Below are positions 51,920-61,100 of a stretch of DNA of 64,000 nucleotides, in pieces. Under the pieces are notes generated by a model. It did not search any database, was not told the origin of the DNA, and saw only the letters and a list, made by a program, of their open reading frames with translations. Positions within the stretch are counted from its first letter, which is position 1, and each line of letters starts with the position of its first letter. The DNA comes from Paenibacillus allorhizosphaerae (lineage in GTDB: Bacteria > Bacillota > Bacilli > Paenibacillales > NBRC-103111). The stretch is from positions 9,163 through 73,162 of the forward strand of contig NZ_CAJVCE010000008.1 in assembly GCF_910594985.1 (NCBI RefSeq). The letters are read 5' to 3'. The position numbers and the translations under genes are program-made.

Positions 51920-52756
51920 ATGGAATTAGAAAATACGATTTCCAAGCTTGTTAACAGTCTAAAGCAAATAAACGGCGTGAGAGCTATAGTTCTTGGTGGT
52001 TCAAGAGCCAGAGGGAGTCATAACGATAATTCAGATATCGATATTGGCATATATTATGATTCCAGTGATGAATTAGATATTCCGGGGCTTCAAAGGGTTG
52101 CTACCGAAATGGATGATGCTGGTAGACATAACTTAGTTACGGAAATCGGCGGTTGGGGGCCATGGATTAATGGTGGCGGCTGGCTGGTTGTTAATCATTA
52201 TCCTGTTGATTTTTTATATCGCGATCTGAATAAAGTATCTACTGTGATGCAGCAATGTTTCTCGGGGGAAATCACCGTTGACTACCAGCCTGGTCATCCG
52301 CACGGATTTGTCAACTCCATATATTTCTCGGAGATCGCGTTATGCAAAGTGTTATGGGATCCATCCGGAATTATCGGAGAAATGAAGAGAAGAACGATCC
52401 CGTATCCAGCGGAATTGAAAAAGGCAATTATTCAAAAGTTTTTTTGGGAAGCAACTTTTGCACTTGATACAGGGAGAAAGGGCGTGTATAAAACAGATTT
52501 AGCTTACATTGCCGGATGTTGTTTTCGGTCGTTATCTTGCTTGAATCAGGTTTTGTTTGCAGTTAACGAGAGCTACTTGATGAACGAAAAAGGGGCTGTT
52601 GCCATTGCAGATTCATTTCGAATGGCTCCAAGACAATACTCCGACAGAGTAAATCATATTATCAGTCTAGTCACAGAAGATCGGGAACATTTGGAAAGTT
52701 CTTTGAGTGAGCTGAGTGATCTGATTGAAGAAACAAAGACGTTTGTAACGATATAA
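51920..52756 (+). CDS. Nucleotidyltransferase-domain protein, 278 aa
   Basis: GGSRARGSHNDNSDIDIGIY carries the GS...D.D signature of the Pol-beta/KNTase nucleotidyltransferase fold, including two metal-binding aspartates. A further helical C-terminal domain follows. Members include antibiotic nucleotidyltransferases and toxin-type enzymes; the substrate here cannot be told. The ATG at 51920 has GGAGGG 5 nt upstream; the frame open to 51887 has no better site. The gene is AT-richer than the kinase pair and stands alone, suggesting an accessory resistance-type gene. Confidence 0.75.
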   Translation: MELENTISKLVNSLKQINGVRAIVLGGSRARGSHNDNSDIDIGIYYDSSDELDIPGLQRVATEMDDAGRHNLVTEIGGWGPWINGGGWLVVNHYPVDFLYRDLNKVSTVMQQCFSGEITVDYQPGHPHGFVNSIYFSEIALCKVLWDPSGIIGEMKRRTIPYPAELKKAIIQKFFWEATFALDTGRKGVYKTDLAYIAGCCFRSLSCLNQVLFAVNESYLMNEKGAVAIADSFRMAPRQYSDRVNHIISLVTEDREHLESSLSELSDLIEETKTFVTI

Positions 52757-52804
52757 ATTGTTACTGAACCAGACGAGAACATTAGTTCGAATACAAAAAT
52801 TGAA

Positions 52805-52838
52805 GCAGGCTGCCGGTGATTACTCGGTGGCCTGCTCT
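52805..52838. terminator. Terminator-like hairpin
   Basis: GCAGGC (52805-52810) pairs with GCCTGC (52830-52835), with CCG/CGG inside; only a weak T-rich tail. It lies between convergent genes. Confidence 0.45.
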
Positions 52839-52926
52839 GCTATCAGTTCTTTACTTTCATTCAAAGATTTGATGTATACACTCAGCTTATGAATCTGCTT
52901 TCCTTGGGTAAACGGAGATGCTACTT

Positions 52927-54204
52927 CTATTCATTCACTGTGGCCCGCTTTTCATCCAGCACTTTCTTCAAACGATGGACTACATCCGTATATTCGGCAT
53001 GTTCGATAAGATTGTTAAATTCTTTAGGGTCCTCCGAAATATTGTACAGCTCTCCCGGCTTCTCATCATACAAATTCAGCTTCCATGTTTCGGTACGAAT
53101 CATGAAGCGGTCCTCCATTTGTGCAAATACTTCTTTGCGCCAATTGTCCGGAGCAACCTCGCTTTCCAACAAAGCTTTTAAAGAATGACCGTGCATATAT
53201 TCGGGGATTTCCAATCCGACGATATCGCATAAGGTTGGAAACAGATCCACATGCGCTGCAAGCTCATCACGGACACCCGGCGCAAATTTGGGATGTGAGA
53301 TCATAAATGGGATATGAACCGATTGCTCACGCATGACGAACTTGAAATACATACCGTGTTCCCCCAGCTGCTCCCCGTGATCGGATGTGAACACGATCAA
53401 TGTATCGTCCGCCATATTCAGCCGTTCGACCGTATCTAATACCATGCCGACAAATTGGTCCACCATCTCTACCAATCCATAGTAACCGGCAAACATTTGG
53501 AGCGTCTCCGCGCTTGTCAGATGACTCCACTCTTTTTGTCTTTTTGTAATGAAAGGGTGAGGAGCAGGAGCCGTTTCCGGCATTTCTTCAGGAAGCTTGA
53601 ACTTGGACTGATCGAATTTTTCGAAAAACGGCTTTGGCGGATAAAAAGGCGGATGAGGCTCGGGAAAGCCAACCCATAGATGGAACTTCTCCCCTTTGTC
53701 CGCAGCTTCCTCAATAAACTGCACGGCGCGTTCCGCAACCAGAAAACCTTTATGCTGTTCCTTCGTTCTCGTACTTGGCCCTGCGGTTAGCCGCAATACC
53801 GGTCTTGAATTCTCCCATGCGACAATGCTCTTATCCTGCTCTGAAAGAATGTCGTTTAAGCTTTGGGGACGCGCCGATTCGAAACCATAATCGAAATTTC
53901 CTTTTTCCGGAACCGCAGTAATGTGAGCGCTGCGATAGCCCACCGCATTAAGCTTATGGGCTATCGTCTCCAGAGGCTTGACCGGCTTCACTTCATTATC
54001 AATCACTCCGTGGGCGAATGGATACATCCCGGATATCAAACTATGTCTGGCCGGAGAGCAGATAGGAGCAGAAGTGAAAGCGTTTGTAAATTGAACGCTT
54101 CTTTCGGCCAGCCGGTTGAGATTAGGTGTTTGCACATAAGGATTTCCGTTGCATTGCAATGCATCGTAACGAAGCTGATCGCAGATAATGACAACAATAT
54201 TCAT
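52927..54204 (-). CDS. Sulfatase (Cys-type, formylglycine), 425 aa
   Basis: The start NIVVIICDQLRYDALQCNGN supplies the metal-binding Asp pair. The sulfatase signature CSPAR begins at Cys49 (APICSPARHSLISG), the residue oxidised to formylglycine. Later motifs include VFTSDHGEQLGEHGMYFKF and HVDLFPTLCDIVGL. It hydrolyses sulfate esters, probably of glycans, or phosphonate esters. No signal peptide is present, so it should be cytoplasmic and needs a formylglycine-generating enzyme that is not in this window. GGAGGG lies 4-5 nt before the ATG at 54204. It is monocistronic by position. Confidence 0.87.
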   Translation of the reverse strand: MNIVVIICDQLRYDALQCNGNPYVQTPNLNRLAERSVQFTNAFTSAPICSPARHSLISGMYPFAHGVIDNEVKPVKPLETIAHKLNAVGYRSAHITAVPEKGNFDYGFESARPQSLNDILSEQDKSIVAWENSRPVLRLTAGPSTRTKEQHKGFLVAERAVQFIEEAADKGEKFHLWVGFPEPHPPFYPPKPFFEKFDQSKFKLPEEMPETAPAPHPFITKRQKEWSHLTSAETLQMFAGYYGLVEMVDQFVGMVLDTVERLNMADDTLIVFTSDHGEQLGEHGMYFKFVMREQSVHIPFMISHPKFAPGVRDELAAHVDLFPTLCDIVGLEIPEYMHGHSLKALLESEVAPDNWRKEVFAQMEDRFMIRTETWKLNLYDEKPGELYNISEDPKEFNNLIEHAEYTDVVHRLKKVLDEKRATVNE

Positions 54205-54379
54205 GCGTCCCTCCATTTTTATGATTCTATTGTTTAGGAAAAATTTAGAGATAGCGAACTTCCTTCATTATACGCATTGTGATTGCAAAAATATAGCCGT
54301 AATTGCTGTTGGCATCGGATCGGCGGCCTTTATCTTTTTCTTTTAACACTGACATAATGGTGTCTGTGATCGTTTAAAT

Positions 54380-54612
54380 CCAATTCCCGAAGGTTATACA
54401 ACGGTCACACCATGGATGATCTCAAGAAACTCCGCCCAACTACTTGATTTTATTAAAAGTGCGTTTAAGGGGAAGAAATCGCTCGGGTATATAACCAAGA
54501 CGGCTCGGTCGGACATGCAGAGATCCGGATCGGTAATGCTGTCGTTATGATGTTTAATGTGAAAGAAGAGTGGCCGGATACACCGTGCTTCCGACTGCTG
54601 TCACTCAAATGA
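54380..54612 (+). pseudogene. PhnB/VOC-type gene fragment, frameshifted
   Basis: The first frame reads IPEGYTTVTPWMISRNSAQL, LLDFIKSAFKGK. After a frame change, ARVYNQDGSVGHAEIRIGNA, VVMMFNVKEEW follows and stops at 54610-54612. Together they are the first 75 or so residues of a PhnB-like VOC protein; the C-terminal half is absent and no ATG is seen at the front. Confidence 0.7.
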
Positions 54613-54667
54613 CCAATTCAAGGACTCCTTTTAGTCAAAGGATTGGACACAGAGCAACCGAAATTCT

Positions 54668-55591
54668 TTAATCATTGGGGCTGGATACTTTGCTGTAACG
54701 CAGCTTAAAAACAATATCCTGATCGTAGTTGCCGAATCCGGAGCCAAATAGGGTGAGCCCTCCGATATGCTCCGCGTCATCCGATACGGCGATACGGAAC
54801 GTCCATTGTTTAAGACGGATCTCCACTTGATCCAGAGTTACATCCGATAACTTGACGCCGTCCATAAAGGTCCCGTGTTTGGAAATATTCAACTTTTTGA
54901 GCAATCCGTACTGGTTAATATCGCTGGACCACCAATCTGGATTCAGTTTCCCCTTATTCCCTCCATAATCGCCCGGACTCGTCCACATCCCTAATCGAAC
55001 GCCGTTGAGAAAAAAAGTAATATCCGATGGCCAATTATTATTGGTCGAAGGGGCTTCCGAAGCGATTTCCATGGAGATTTCAAGCGCTTCAGGCCGTTCG
55101 CTGCTTAACAAATAATTCGGTATTTTATATTCGATGAATCCTTGGCCGAACCACAGGATCTTGGCGTTTACTCTGTCAGGCTCAAGAAAGTAACGGGGAT
55201 CGTCGAATTCACCGATAATTTTGTCGCGCGTGCAGATCCCGCAAGTCGGGGTGATGTCAAAATCGGTGTAATGGCCGATGGAGACCTCTGTTTGATGGTA
55301 CTCTGTTAAGCCTGTCTTTTTGGGAGGGAACGATATTTCGATGTGAGTAACGTTCAGAGTGCATACTTTCTTAGCCGCCCCTTTGCCGGGGACCATTTCC
55401 GTGCGGATGATTCCCGATTTTTCCAGTTTTTTCACGTGCATGGTCATGATGGCGCTGCTCAGTTGAAGCGCTTCGGCCAGCTCTTTAATATTCATCGGTT
55501 GTTCGGCGAGCAGTTGGATCATTTGAATCCGTACGCTGCTCGCCAGTGCTTCATACACGGCCAAATAGTTTTCCGAGATATCGATCTTCAT
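54668..55591 (-). CDS. ArsR-type regulator with a large C-terminal domain, 307 aa
   Basis: The N-terminal winged helix (ASSVRIQMIQLLAEQPMNIK, then ELAEALQLSSAIMTMHVKKL) is of the ArsR type. It is followed by some 210 residues of beta-rich sequence with aromatic motifs (NNNWPSDITFFLNGVRLGMW, NPDWWSSDINQYG), unlike ordinary 100-aa ArsR proteins. TCGICTRDK could bind metal. The C-terminal part may sense a sugar. The ATG at 55591 is preferred (GCGAGG upstream) with 55603 as alternative. It is divergent from the GH51 arabinofuranosidase, which it likely controls through the AT-rich repeats at 55759-55796. Confidence 0.72.
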   Translation of the reverse strand: MKIDISENYLAVYEALASSVRIQMIQLLAEQPMNIKELAEALQLSSAIMTMHVKKLEKSGIIRTEMVPGKGAAKKVCTLNVTHIEISFPPKKTGLTEYHQTEVSIGHYTDFDITPTCGICTRDKIIGEFDDPRYFLEPDRVNAKILWFGQGFIEYKIPNYLLSSERPEALEISMEIASEAPSTNNNWPSDITFFLNGVRLGMWTSPGDYGGNKGKLNPDWWSSDINQYGLLKKLNISKHGTFMDGVKLSDVTLDQVEIRLKQWTFRIAVSDDAEHIGGLTLFGSGFGNYDQDIVFKLRYSKVSSPND

Positions 55592-55758
55592 AGGGCCTCG
55601 CATTCCAAATCGTTAACATTTTTATAAATAATATAAATGAGTTTGTAAGATTTTAGCAAGCGCTCATGATATAAGACGACGAGATTCTCCGTTAAACAAA
55701 CAATAAAAAAATTGTTATTAAGCCATCTTGACTGGAGGATAATGGATACGATAATATG

Positions 55759-55796
55759 ATTAATATAAATACATAATAGTTAATAAATATATTAAT
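55759..55796. promoter_or_regulatory. AT-rich inverted repeat, candidate ArsR operator
   Basis: ATTAATATA (55759-55767) and TATATTAAT (55788-55796) form a 9-bp inverted repeat 26 nt before the arabinofuranosidase start, within the divergent promoter region. Confidence 0.45.
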
Positions 55797-55821
55797 TATA
55801 AGAACGGAGGGAACGCTCAGC

Positions 55822-57307
55822 ATGCAAAATAACGTCATCATAAACACGGATATCCATCAGGGAACGATCAACAAGCATATTTACGGCCACTTTGCCGAGC
55901 ATCTTGGCAGATGCATTTATGAAGGCATTTGGGTAGGGGAACATTCTACCATACCGAATACGGACGGGATACGCAACGATGTGTTGGAAGCGCTTAAGAA
56001 GCTCGATCCCCAATCTGCGTTGGCCCGGAGGGTGCTTTGCGGACGAATACCATTGGGAGGACGGCGTCGGTCCCCGTGCCGAGCGAAAACGTATGGTCAA
56101 CACGCATTGGGGTGGTGTGGTCGAAAATAACCATTTTGGCACCCATGAGTTTCTCAAACTATGCGAAATGCTGGGCTGCGATCCTTACATCAACGGCAAC
56201 GTAGGCAGCGGCACGGTTCAGGAGATGCAGGAATGGGTCGAGTATATGACATTCGACGGTGAATCCCCGATGGCCGACTGGCGGAGAGCGAATGGCAGAG
56301 AGAAGCCGTGGAACGTCGCCTTTTTCGGTGTCGGAAATGAGAACTGGGGCTGCGGCGGACATATGCGTCCGGAATATTATGCCGATCTGTTTCGCCGCTA
56401 CCAGACCTACGTCCGCAATTACGGAGAGAACCGGATCTTTAAGATCGCATGCGGGGCAAATTCAGAGGACTACAACTGGACGGAAGTTTTGATGCAGCAG
56501 GCGGCGCGATTCATGCACGGCTTGAGCCTTCATTACTACACCGTTCCCAAAACGTGGCAGGATAAAGGAGCGGCTACCGGCTTTCCTGAATCCGAATGGT
56601 TCGTCACGTTGAAAAAAGCTTTGTTCATGGACGAACTGATTACGAAGCATTCCACCATCATGGATAAGTATGACCCGCAAAAACGCGTTGGCCTGATCGT
56701 TGACGAGTGGGGCACTTGGTACAATGTGGAGCCGGGCACGAATCCGGGATTCCTGTATCAGCAAAATACGATCCGCGATGCGCTGGTTGCAGGGCTTACG
56801 TTCCATATTTTCCACAAGCATTGCGATCGGGTGCAAATGGCGAATATTGCGCAGACGATCAACGTGCTGCAGTCGATGATTTTAACCGAAGGTGAGAAAA
56901 TACTGCTGACCCCGACCTATCATGTATTCGAGATGTTCAAGGTTCACCAAAATGCCACCGCTTTGCAGCTTCAAACCGATTCCAAGCCGTATGAGATGAA
57001 TGGGGCCTCCATCCCTCAGTTAAGCGTTTCGGCTTCGAAATCCGCTCAAGGAACCGTTCATATCAGCCTGTGTAATATAAGCCATGAAGGAGAAGCTGAA
57101 GTTGAGGTCCAGCTTCGCGGTACGGCGTCTGCTATAGGAACGATCCGCGGCACGATCTTGACTTCGGACCGGATGGACGGACATAACACGTTCGAGCAGC
57201 CTGGACGGATCAAGCCTGCGGGGTTTCAGCAATTTACGGTTGAAGACAGCAAGCTTACCGTTTCTATGCCGGCGATGTCCGTCGTTGTTTTAGCCGTGGA
57301 GCCGTAA
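55822..57307 (+). pseudogene. abfA: GH51 alpha-L-arabinofuranosidase with single frameshift
   Basis: The start [35 protein letters not shown] is in one frame to about 56005. The rest continues in another frame with [17 protein letters not shown]. The catalytic acid/base Glu ([11 protein letters not shown]) and nucleophile Glu ([10 protein letters not shown]) are intact, and the C-terminal beta domain runs to the stop at 57305-57307. Joined, it would be about 495 aa, normal for GH51 intracellular arabinofuranosidase, which releases arabinose from arabinan or arabinoxylan oligosaccharides. The shift lies at KKLD-PQSA versus KKL-IPNLR, one extra or two missing bases. No signal peptide. GGAGGG precedes the ATG. 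It may be a recent pseudogene or a sequence error. Confidence 0.85.
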
Positions 57308-57329
57308 TGTGGTTATAGGCGAGCTATTT

Positions 57330-57590
57330 ATGGATAAAGCGGCGCCATGCAAGGGCTGCAGCGCGGATGTGATCGTGTCCGAGAAGCAAATCCAGCGTAT
57401 TCTGGCTTCACTTGATTTGAAAGACTTTCAATGTGTTAGTCAAGAGTTGTATCAGGCACGAGTGAACAGGTGCATGCAATGTCCTTCCCTTCAATACGGT
57501 ACGACATGCCAATATTGCGGATGCATTGTTCAAATTAGAGCGAAAATGATCGACAAACATTGCCCGAAGCCGGGAAAGCAGGAATGGTGA
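57330..57590 (+). CDS. DUF6171-type cysteine-rich small protein, 86 aa
   Basis: Eight cysteines in metal-binding arrangement: PCKGCSADV, RCMQCPSLQYGTTCQYCGC and HCPKPGKQEW. The final CP....W is typical of DUF6171. A zinc-binding role is likely; function unknown. GGCGAG lies about 8 nt before the ATG at 57330, with the GTG at 57309 as alternative. It follows the arabinofuranosidase by 22 nt and may be co-transcribed. Confidence 0.7.
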   Translation: MDKAAPCKGCSADVIVSEKQIQRILASLDLKDFQCVSQELYQARVNRCMQCPSLQYGTTCQYCGCIVQIRAKMIDKHCPKPGKQEW

Positions 57591-57602
57591 GAGGCGGCAT
57601 GA

Positions 57603-57812
57603 CTACGATTTAACAAGTTCTTTCCTCCAAAAATCGAATACCGTATTGTCGGGGATTTGCATAGAAGCCCATGAATTTTTCAATTTAAAGCCTAGTTCGT
57701 CCATGATTCTCATTAAGTCAGCTACTTCTGAATTTTCCACTCTTACTTCCATGGATAAGGTGTTTTGTAGTATTTTAGATAACGCATCAAAATTAACAGA
57801 CGTCATGATCAT
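57603..57812 (-). CDS. Hypothetical small protein, 69 aa
   Basis: GGAGG lies 7 nt before the ATG at 57812. The sequence (MEVRVENSEVADLMRIMDEL, then GFKLKNSWASMQIPDNTVFD) looks like a folded acidic/basic small protein with a helix and a conserved-looking DFW end. No family recognised. Convergent with the DUF6171 gene, 12 nt apart. Confidence 0.55.
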   Translation of the reverse strand: MIMTSVNFDALSKILQNTLSMEVRVENSEVADLMRIMDELGFKLKNSWASMQIPDNTVFDFWRKELVKS

Positions 57813-57943
57813 TTTTTATCCTCCAAAGTTAGAAAATAACGGATGCCAACGTTATTATTTCCTCATCATGTGGAAAATAGTCGGATCATATTTGATTGCA
57901 TAAACCCGACGAAGAACGTGTGAAATGTCTGGAGCTCAAATAA

Positions 57944-57979
57944 AGCCCTTCCGACTTCCTACCAGGAAGCGAAAGGGCT
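57944..57979. terminator. Terminator, bidirectional
   Basis: AGCCCTT (57944-57950) pairs with AAGGGCT (57973-57979), with inner CTTCCT/AGGAAG. T-rich sequence lies on both sides. It is placed to end the Rrf2 gene on minus. Confidence 0.65.
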
Positions 57980-58070
57980 CGTTTGTTTTTCATTCCTTGA
58001 AACGTTTTGTTAATCCTAATGGACTCGCTAGTGCGAACCCGCTTGTATGATGTGTGCAGTCGAGGGCTAG

Positions 58071-58583
58071 TTAGACCTGCTCGATTTTATTGAAATATGC
58101 CCGCGTGTCCGCCCTGGATTGCTCAGGCAGCACACGGTCTAACTCCTCATTTAGCCAGGACAGCGTCTTGCTTTGCAGGAATTTGCGCATATTCTCTTCT
58201 GCCTCTAACATAACCAAATTAATGGAACAAGCGGCCGAAGGCGTACATGACGAACAAGCGGAACTATTTTGATCTCGATAGAGGTAGCTTTTGTCCATGA
58301 TGTTCCGGCACTGAAAGATGGGCTTAGCCCCCTCAACCGCTTCAACGACATCCCAGAACGTAATCTCATCAGGGGATTTAGCGAGTCTGTATCCGCCTTT
58401 GACGCCAGGCACGGAACTTACGATTCGGACTTTGGACAATTTGCCAAATATTTTGGAGAGATAAGTTTCCGATACGCCTTGGAACGCCGATAGTTCCTTT
58501 ATTCCGATGGAAGCGCCCTCGGGAAGATCAATCAAATAAACGAGGCAATGCAGTGCATACTCAACCCCGATACTATACTGCAC
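58071..58583 (-). CDS. Rrf2-family transcriptional regulator, 170 aa
   Basis: The winged helix (SIGIKELSAFQGVSETYLSK, IFGKLSKVRIV) and wing (GVKGGYRLAKSPDEI) are Rrf2-typical. Cysteines in the C-terminal half (QCRN, then SACSSCTPSAACS) could hold an Fe-S cluster or sense redox or quinone stress. The gene is divergent from an azoreductase, with a perfect 18-bp inverted repeat between them, so it probably represses that gene until electrophile or oxidative stress. The ATG at 58583 follows GGAAGCAGG at a reasonable distance. Confidence 0.85.
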   Translation of the reverse strand: MQYSIGVEYALHCLVYLIDLPEGASIGIKELSAFQGVSETYLSKIFGKLSKVRIVSSVPGVKGGYRLAKSPDEITFWDVVEAVEGAKPIFQCRNIMDKSYLYRDQNSSACSSCTPSAACSINLVMLEAEENMRKFLQSKTLSWLNEELDRVLPEQSRADTRAYFNKIEQV

Positions 58584-58698
58584 ATAAACACCTGCTTCCA
58601 GGTTGAAAAATGAATACTCTTATTTTATGAACAAATAATAACCGTGTCAAATAGGCGCATGCAAGCATTTCCTGCTGGAGGTTTGACAGAATGAAAGT

Positions 58699-58759
58699 TT
58701 CATTTTATAATGTCGACATATATAATCGACGATAAATATTATCGACATTATAAAATGAA
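58699..58759. promoter_or_regulatory. Perfect 18-bp inverted repeat, candidate Rrf2 operator
   Basis: TTCATTTTATAATGTCGA (58699-58716) is matched perfectly by its complement at 58742-58759, with 25 nt between that contain further TCGA-centred symmetry. It lies directly before the azoreductase ribosome site. Confidence 0.75.
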
Positions 58760-58774
58760 TGGAGAGATTGTACG

Positions 58775-59407
58775 ATGAGCAAAATGCTTGTTTTGAATGC
58801 CCACCCGAATTCATACTCTACTTCTTCCGTCAGCTTGAAGGTACTTGATCGTTTTTTGAAGTCGTATGCGGAACTGAATTCAGACAATAGCGTTGAACTG
58901 CTTAACCTATATGATGAAAATATCCCGGCGGTAGACCGTATTGTCTTAAAAGCATGGGAGAAGCAGGCGAAGGGAGAACCTTATACGAGCGAAGAGCAGC
59001 GGGTGATGGATCGCATGTCCGAAATTTTACAGCAGTTTATAGGCGCTAAGAAGCTGGTTATTGTCATGCCGCTGCACAATTTCAATATCCCTTCGAAGCT
59101 GAAAGATTATATGGACAACATTATCATTCCTCGCAAGACCTACCGGTTTACCGAGAAGGGATCCGTCGGTATGCTTAACGATGGCCGCAGCGTGCTTGTC
59201 ATACAAGGGAGCGGTTCAATCTATACGAATAACAATTGGTACACCGATGTAGAATTTTCCCATAAATATCTAAAATCCATGTTTGAATTCCTTGGCTTTG
59301 ACGAGTACCGAATCATAAGAGCGGAGGGAACCGCCCTGCTGAACGAGGAGGACATATTGGCCAAAGCTTATAAAGAAGCAGAAGAAGCTGCCTTGCGTAT
59401 GGCGTAA
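58775..59407 (+). CDS. azoR: FMN-dependent NADH azoreductase/quinone reductase, 210 aa
   Basis: A flavodoxin-like fold: LVLNAHPNSYSTSSVSLKVL at the start, then LVIVMPLHNFNIPSKLKDYM with DNIIIPRKTYRFTEKG, and VLVIQGSGSIYTNNNWY, all conserved in AzoR-type enzymes. It reduces quinones and azo compounds by two electrons with NADH, protecting against electrophiles. Length (210) fits the family. GGAGAG lies 8-9 nt before the ATG. Divergent from the Rrf2 regulator and controlled through the shared inverted repeat. Confidence 0.87.
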   Translation: MSKMLVLNAHPNSYSTSSVSLKVLDRFLKSYAELNSDNSVELLNLYDENIPAVDRIVLKAWEKQAKGEPYTSEEQRVMDRMSEILQQFIGAKKLVIVMPLHNFNIPSKLKDYMDNIIIPRKTYRFTEKGSVGMLNDGRSVLVIQGSGSIYTNNNWYTDVEFSHKYLKSMFEFLGFDEYRIIRAEGTALLNEEDILAKAYKEAEEAALRMA

Positions 59408-59472
59408 TGCACAGTTACACCGGTCCTTGTAGAATTTTATCTGGAGTCAAATCTTTCGGCGGGAGGTGGACA

Positions 59473-59523
59473 GTGGGAAACCACGTTGTCGTTATTGAAG
59501 ACGATGAGACGATCGGAAGTTGA
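59473..59523 (+). pseudogene. N-terminal fragment of a response regulator
   Basis: GGGAGG lies 7 nt upstream of a GTG start. The peptide NHVVVIEDDETIGS has the receiver-domain EDD acid pocket but stops at a TGA after 16 residues. The rest of the gene is absent. Confidence 0.5.
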
Positions 59524-59566
59524 TTATAGGCATGTGGGTCGAATACGTCGGAGGATCCGCTGGATA

Positions 59567-59620
59567 TAAAAAAAGACCGGCTCTTTTCGCGGCGAACTTG
59601 CTAACGAAAGAAAGCCGGTC
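59567..59620 (-). terminator. Terminator on minus strand
   Basis: GACCGGCT (59575-59582) and AGCCGGTC (59613-59620) form a stem followed, on the minus strand, by a run of seven T. No intact minus-strand gene lies just upstream of it (59621-59859), so a gene may have been lost. Nothing else is supported in 59524-59859. Confidence 0.55.
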
Positions 59621-59859
59621 GATGAAACCGGGATTACAGCAGTTTTGTTGTATAATCCTGATTCGATGGCACCGGATTTGCGAGGGGTGCCTTCTCTTAT
59701 GCTCGCTTTGACAATAAAGAATGGGGGTCTCCGTCGTTCATTTAATAGATGAGGTTTCTGCGTTAGTCTTCTGGCATCGCTTCGGGCGCTAGCATCCACT
59801 GAATGAACCGGAAGATCATTTTTCTAGTCTATAGCATTGTTAGCTATTGCAAATCCACA

Positions 59860-60270
59860 TTATAACGGCTGCTTAGACGTGCCTGCTCCGAACAAGATGA
59901 CGTATCCGTCGGGGTCACGGACCGCAAACTCCTTCCAAAGCAAATCGCCCTGATCCTCATGCTTCATTTCATAATGAATGATAGCTCCATCCGCCCGAAA
60001 TTGCTCGAGCAATCCGTCCATGCGTTCCCAATCGGTGTAGGCATATGTATCGCAGCCCGTAGATGGACCTTCCCAATTTTTCGGGTACGGAATTTGTCGC
60101 GGCTTCTTGTTTGGCACCACATCTTCGGAATTTTCCGCTTGATACAAAATAAATCCGAGCCGTGGGTCATTCCTTTCCACATGCCCCCAACCATCAATTT
60201 TACAGCCGAGCGCATGTTTGTAGTATTCCTTTGATTTTTGCAAATCGGAAACTAAGCGAATTTGATTCAT
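59860..60270 (-). CDS. VOC-family protein, 136 aa
   Basis: A single VOC domain: IRLVSDLQKSKEYYKHALGC at the start, GLLEQFRADGAIIHYEMKHE in the middle, and EFAVRDPDGYVILFG at the end with the D-P-D-G-Y motif. The family includes glyoxalases, drug-binding proteins and dioxygenases. The ATG at 60270 has GGGAGA 11 nt upstream; the frame extends to 60357 without a better site. Probably monocistronic. Confidence 0.78.
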   Translation of the reverse strand: MNQIRLVSDLQKSKEYYKHALGCKIDGWGHVERNDPRLGFILYQAENSEDVVPNKKPRQIPYPKNWEGPSTGCDTYAYTDWERMDGLLEQFRADGAIIHYEMKHEDQGDLLWKEFAVRDPDGYVILFGAGTSKQPL

Positions 60271-60580
60271 TGACGGCCGGTCTCCCTTTGTATGGATTTT
60301 GCGTACATCAGAACAATCCACTCTATCATATACAAAAATAGGAAATAATGGTATCAAAATATCGATACTTTTTGCCCATTTATATTTGCGAAATAGGGGG
60401 ACGGAATGGGAGTGCCGCCGATTGTGTTTATTCAGAGTTGGAAGGTTCTAAGAGAACCTCCGGAGTCATATTTCAGTGGTATCCTTCTTTTACAGGAAAC
60501 GGCAGGTTAATTTAACCGCTTGGCGAATTGTAATATATGGTGATTTTAAGAAATTGAACATGAATAGGAGCATTGTTTCG

Positions 60581-61068
60581 ATGACTGCGAAAGGTTCAAA
60601 CGACATTCAAATTGTGCTTTATACCATGTGTTTAGTGAAAAACGACGATAAAGTCCTATTAGTGAACCGTCCTACTAAACGCGGTTTTCCCGGTTGGATC
60701 GGCCCAGGAGGGAAAGTGGATTTTCCCGAGAGCTTAACGGAGGGGGCTATACGCGAAGTTTGGGAAGAGACGGGACTAAGAGTAAAGGAGCTTGTCTATA
60801 AAGGGCTGGACGAATATGTAGATCCAAATCAGAATTTCAGATATATGGTGTTTAATTATTTGGCTACTTCGTTGAAGGAGAACTATTACAAAATCCTCCC
60901 GAAGGCGAATTAAGATGGATACCGATCAAGGAAGCAATGAATTATCCGATGCAAACGTGGTTTAAGCGAAGATTCCCTTTATTTTTTGAAAAAGGGACTT
61001 TTGAGATTTACGGAATATACGATCAATCCGAAAAAGTAACGTTTAAGGAATCTGTAAAGAATATATAG
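60581..61068 (+). pseudogene. Nudix hydrolase with one-base frameshift
   Basis: The first frame gives IQIVLYTMCLVKNDDKVLLV and an intact Nudix box (GPGGKVDFPESLTEGAIREV, WEETGL). It ends early after FNYLATSLKENYYKILPKAN. Reading one base over from about 60885 gives LLQNPPEGELRWIPIKEAMN, then YPMQTWFKRRFPLFFEKGTF to a stop at 61066-61068. One missing A in the TTGAAGGAG run would restore a 162-residue Nudix protein. TAGGAG lies 12 nt before the ATG at 60581. Possible pseudogene or sequence error. Confidence 0.75.
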
Positions 61069-61100
61069 TGCACGGTCGGAAAATACGAGGAGCTAATAAA

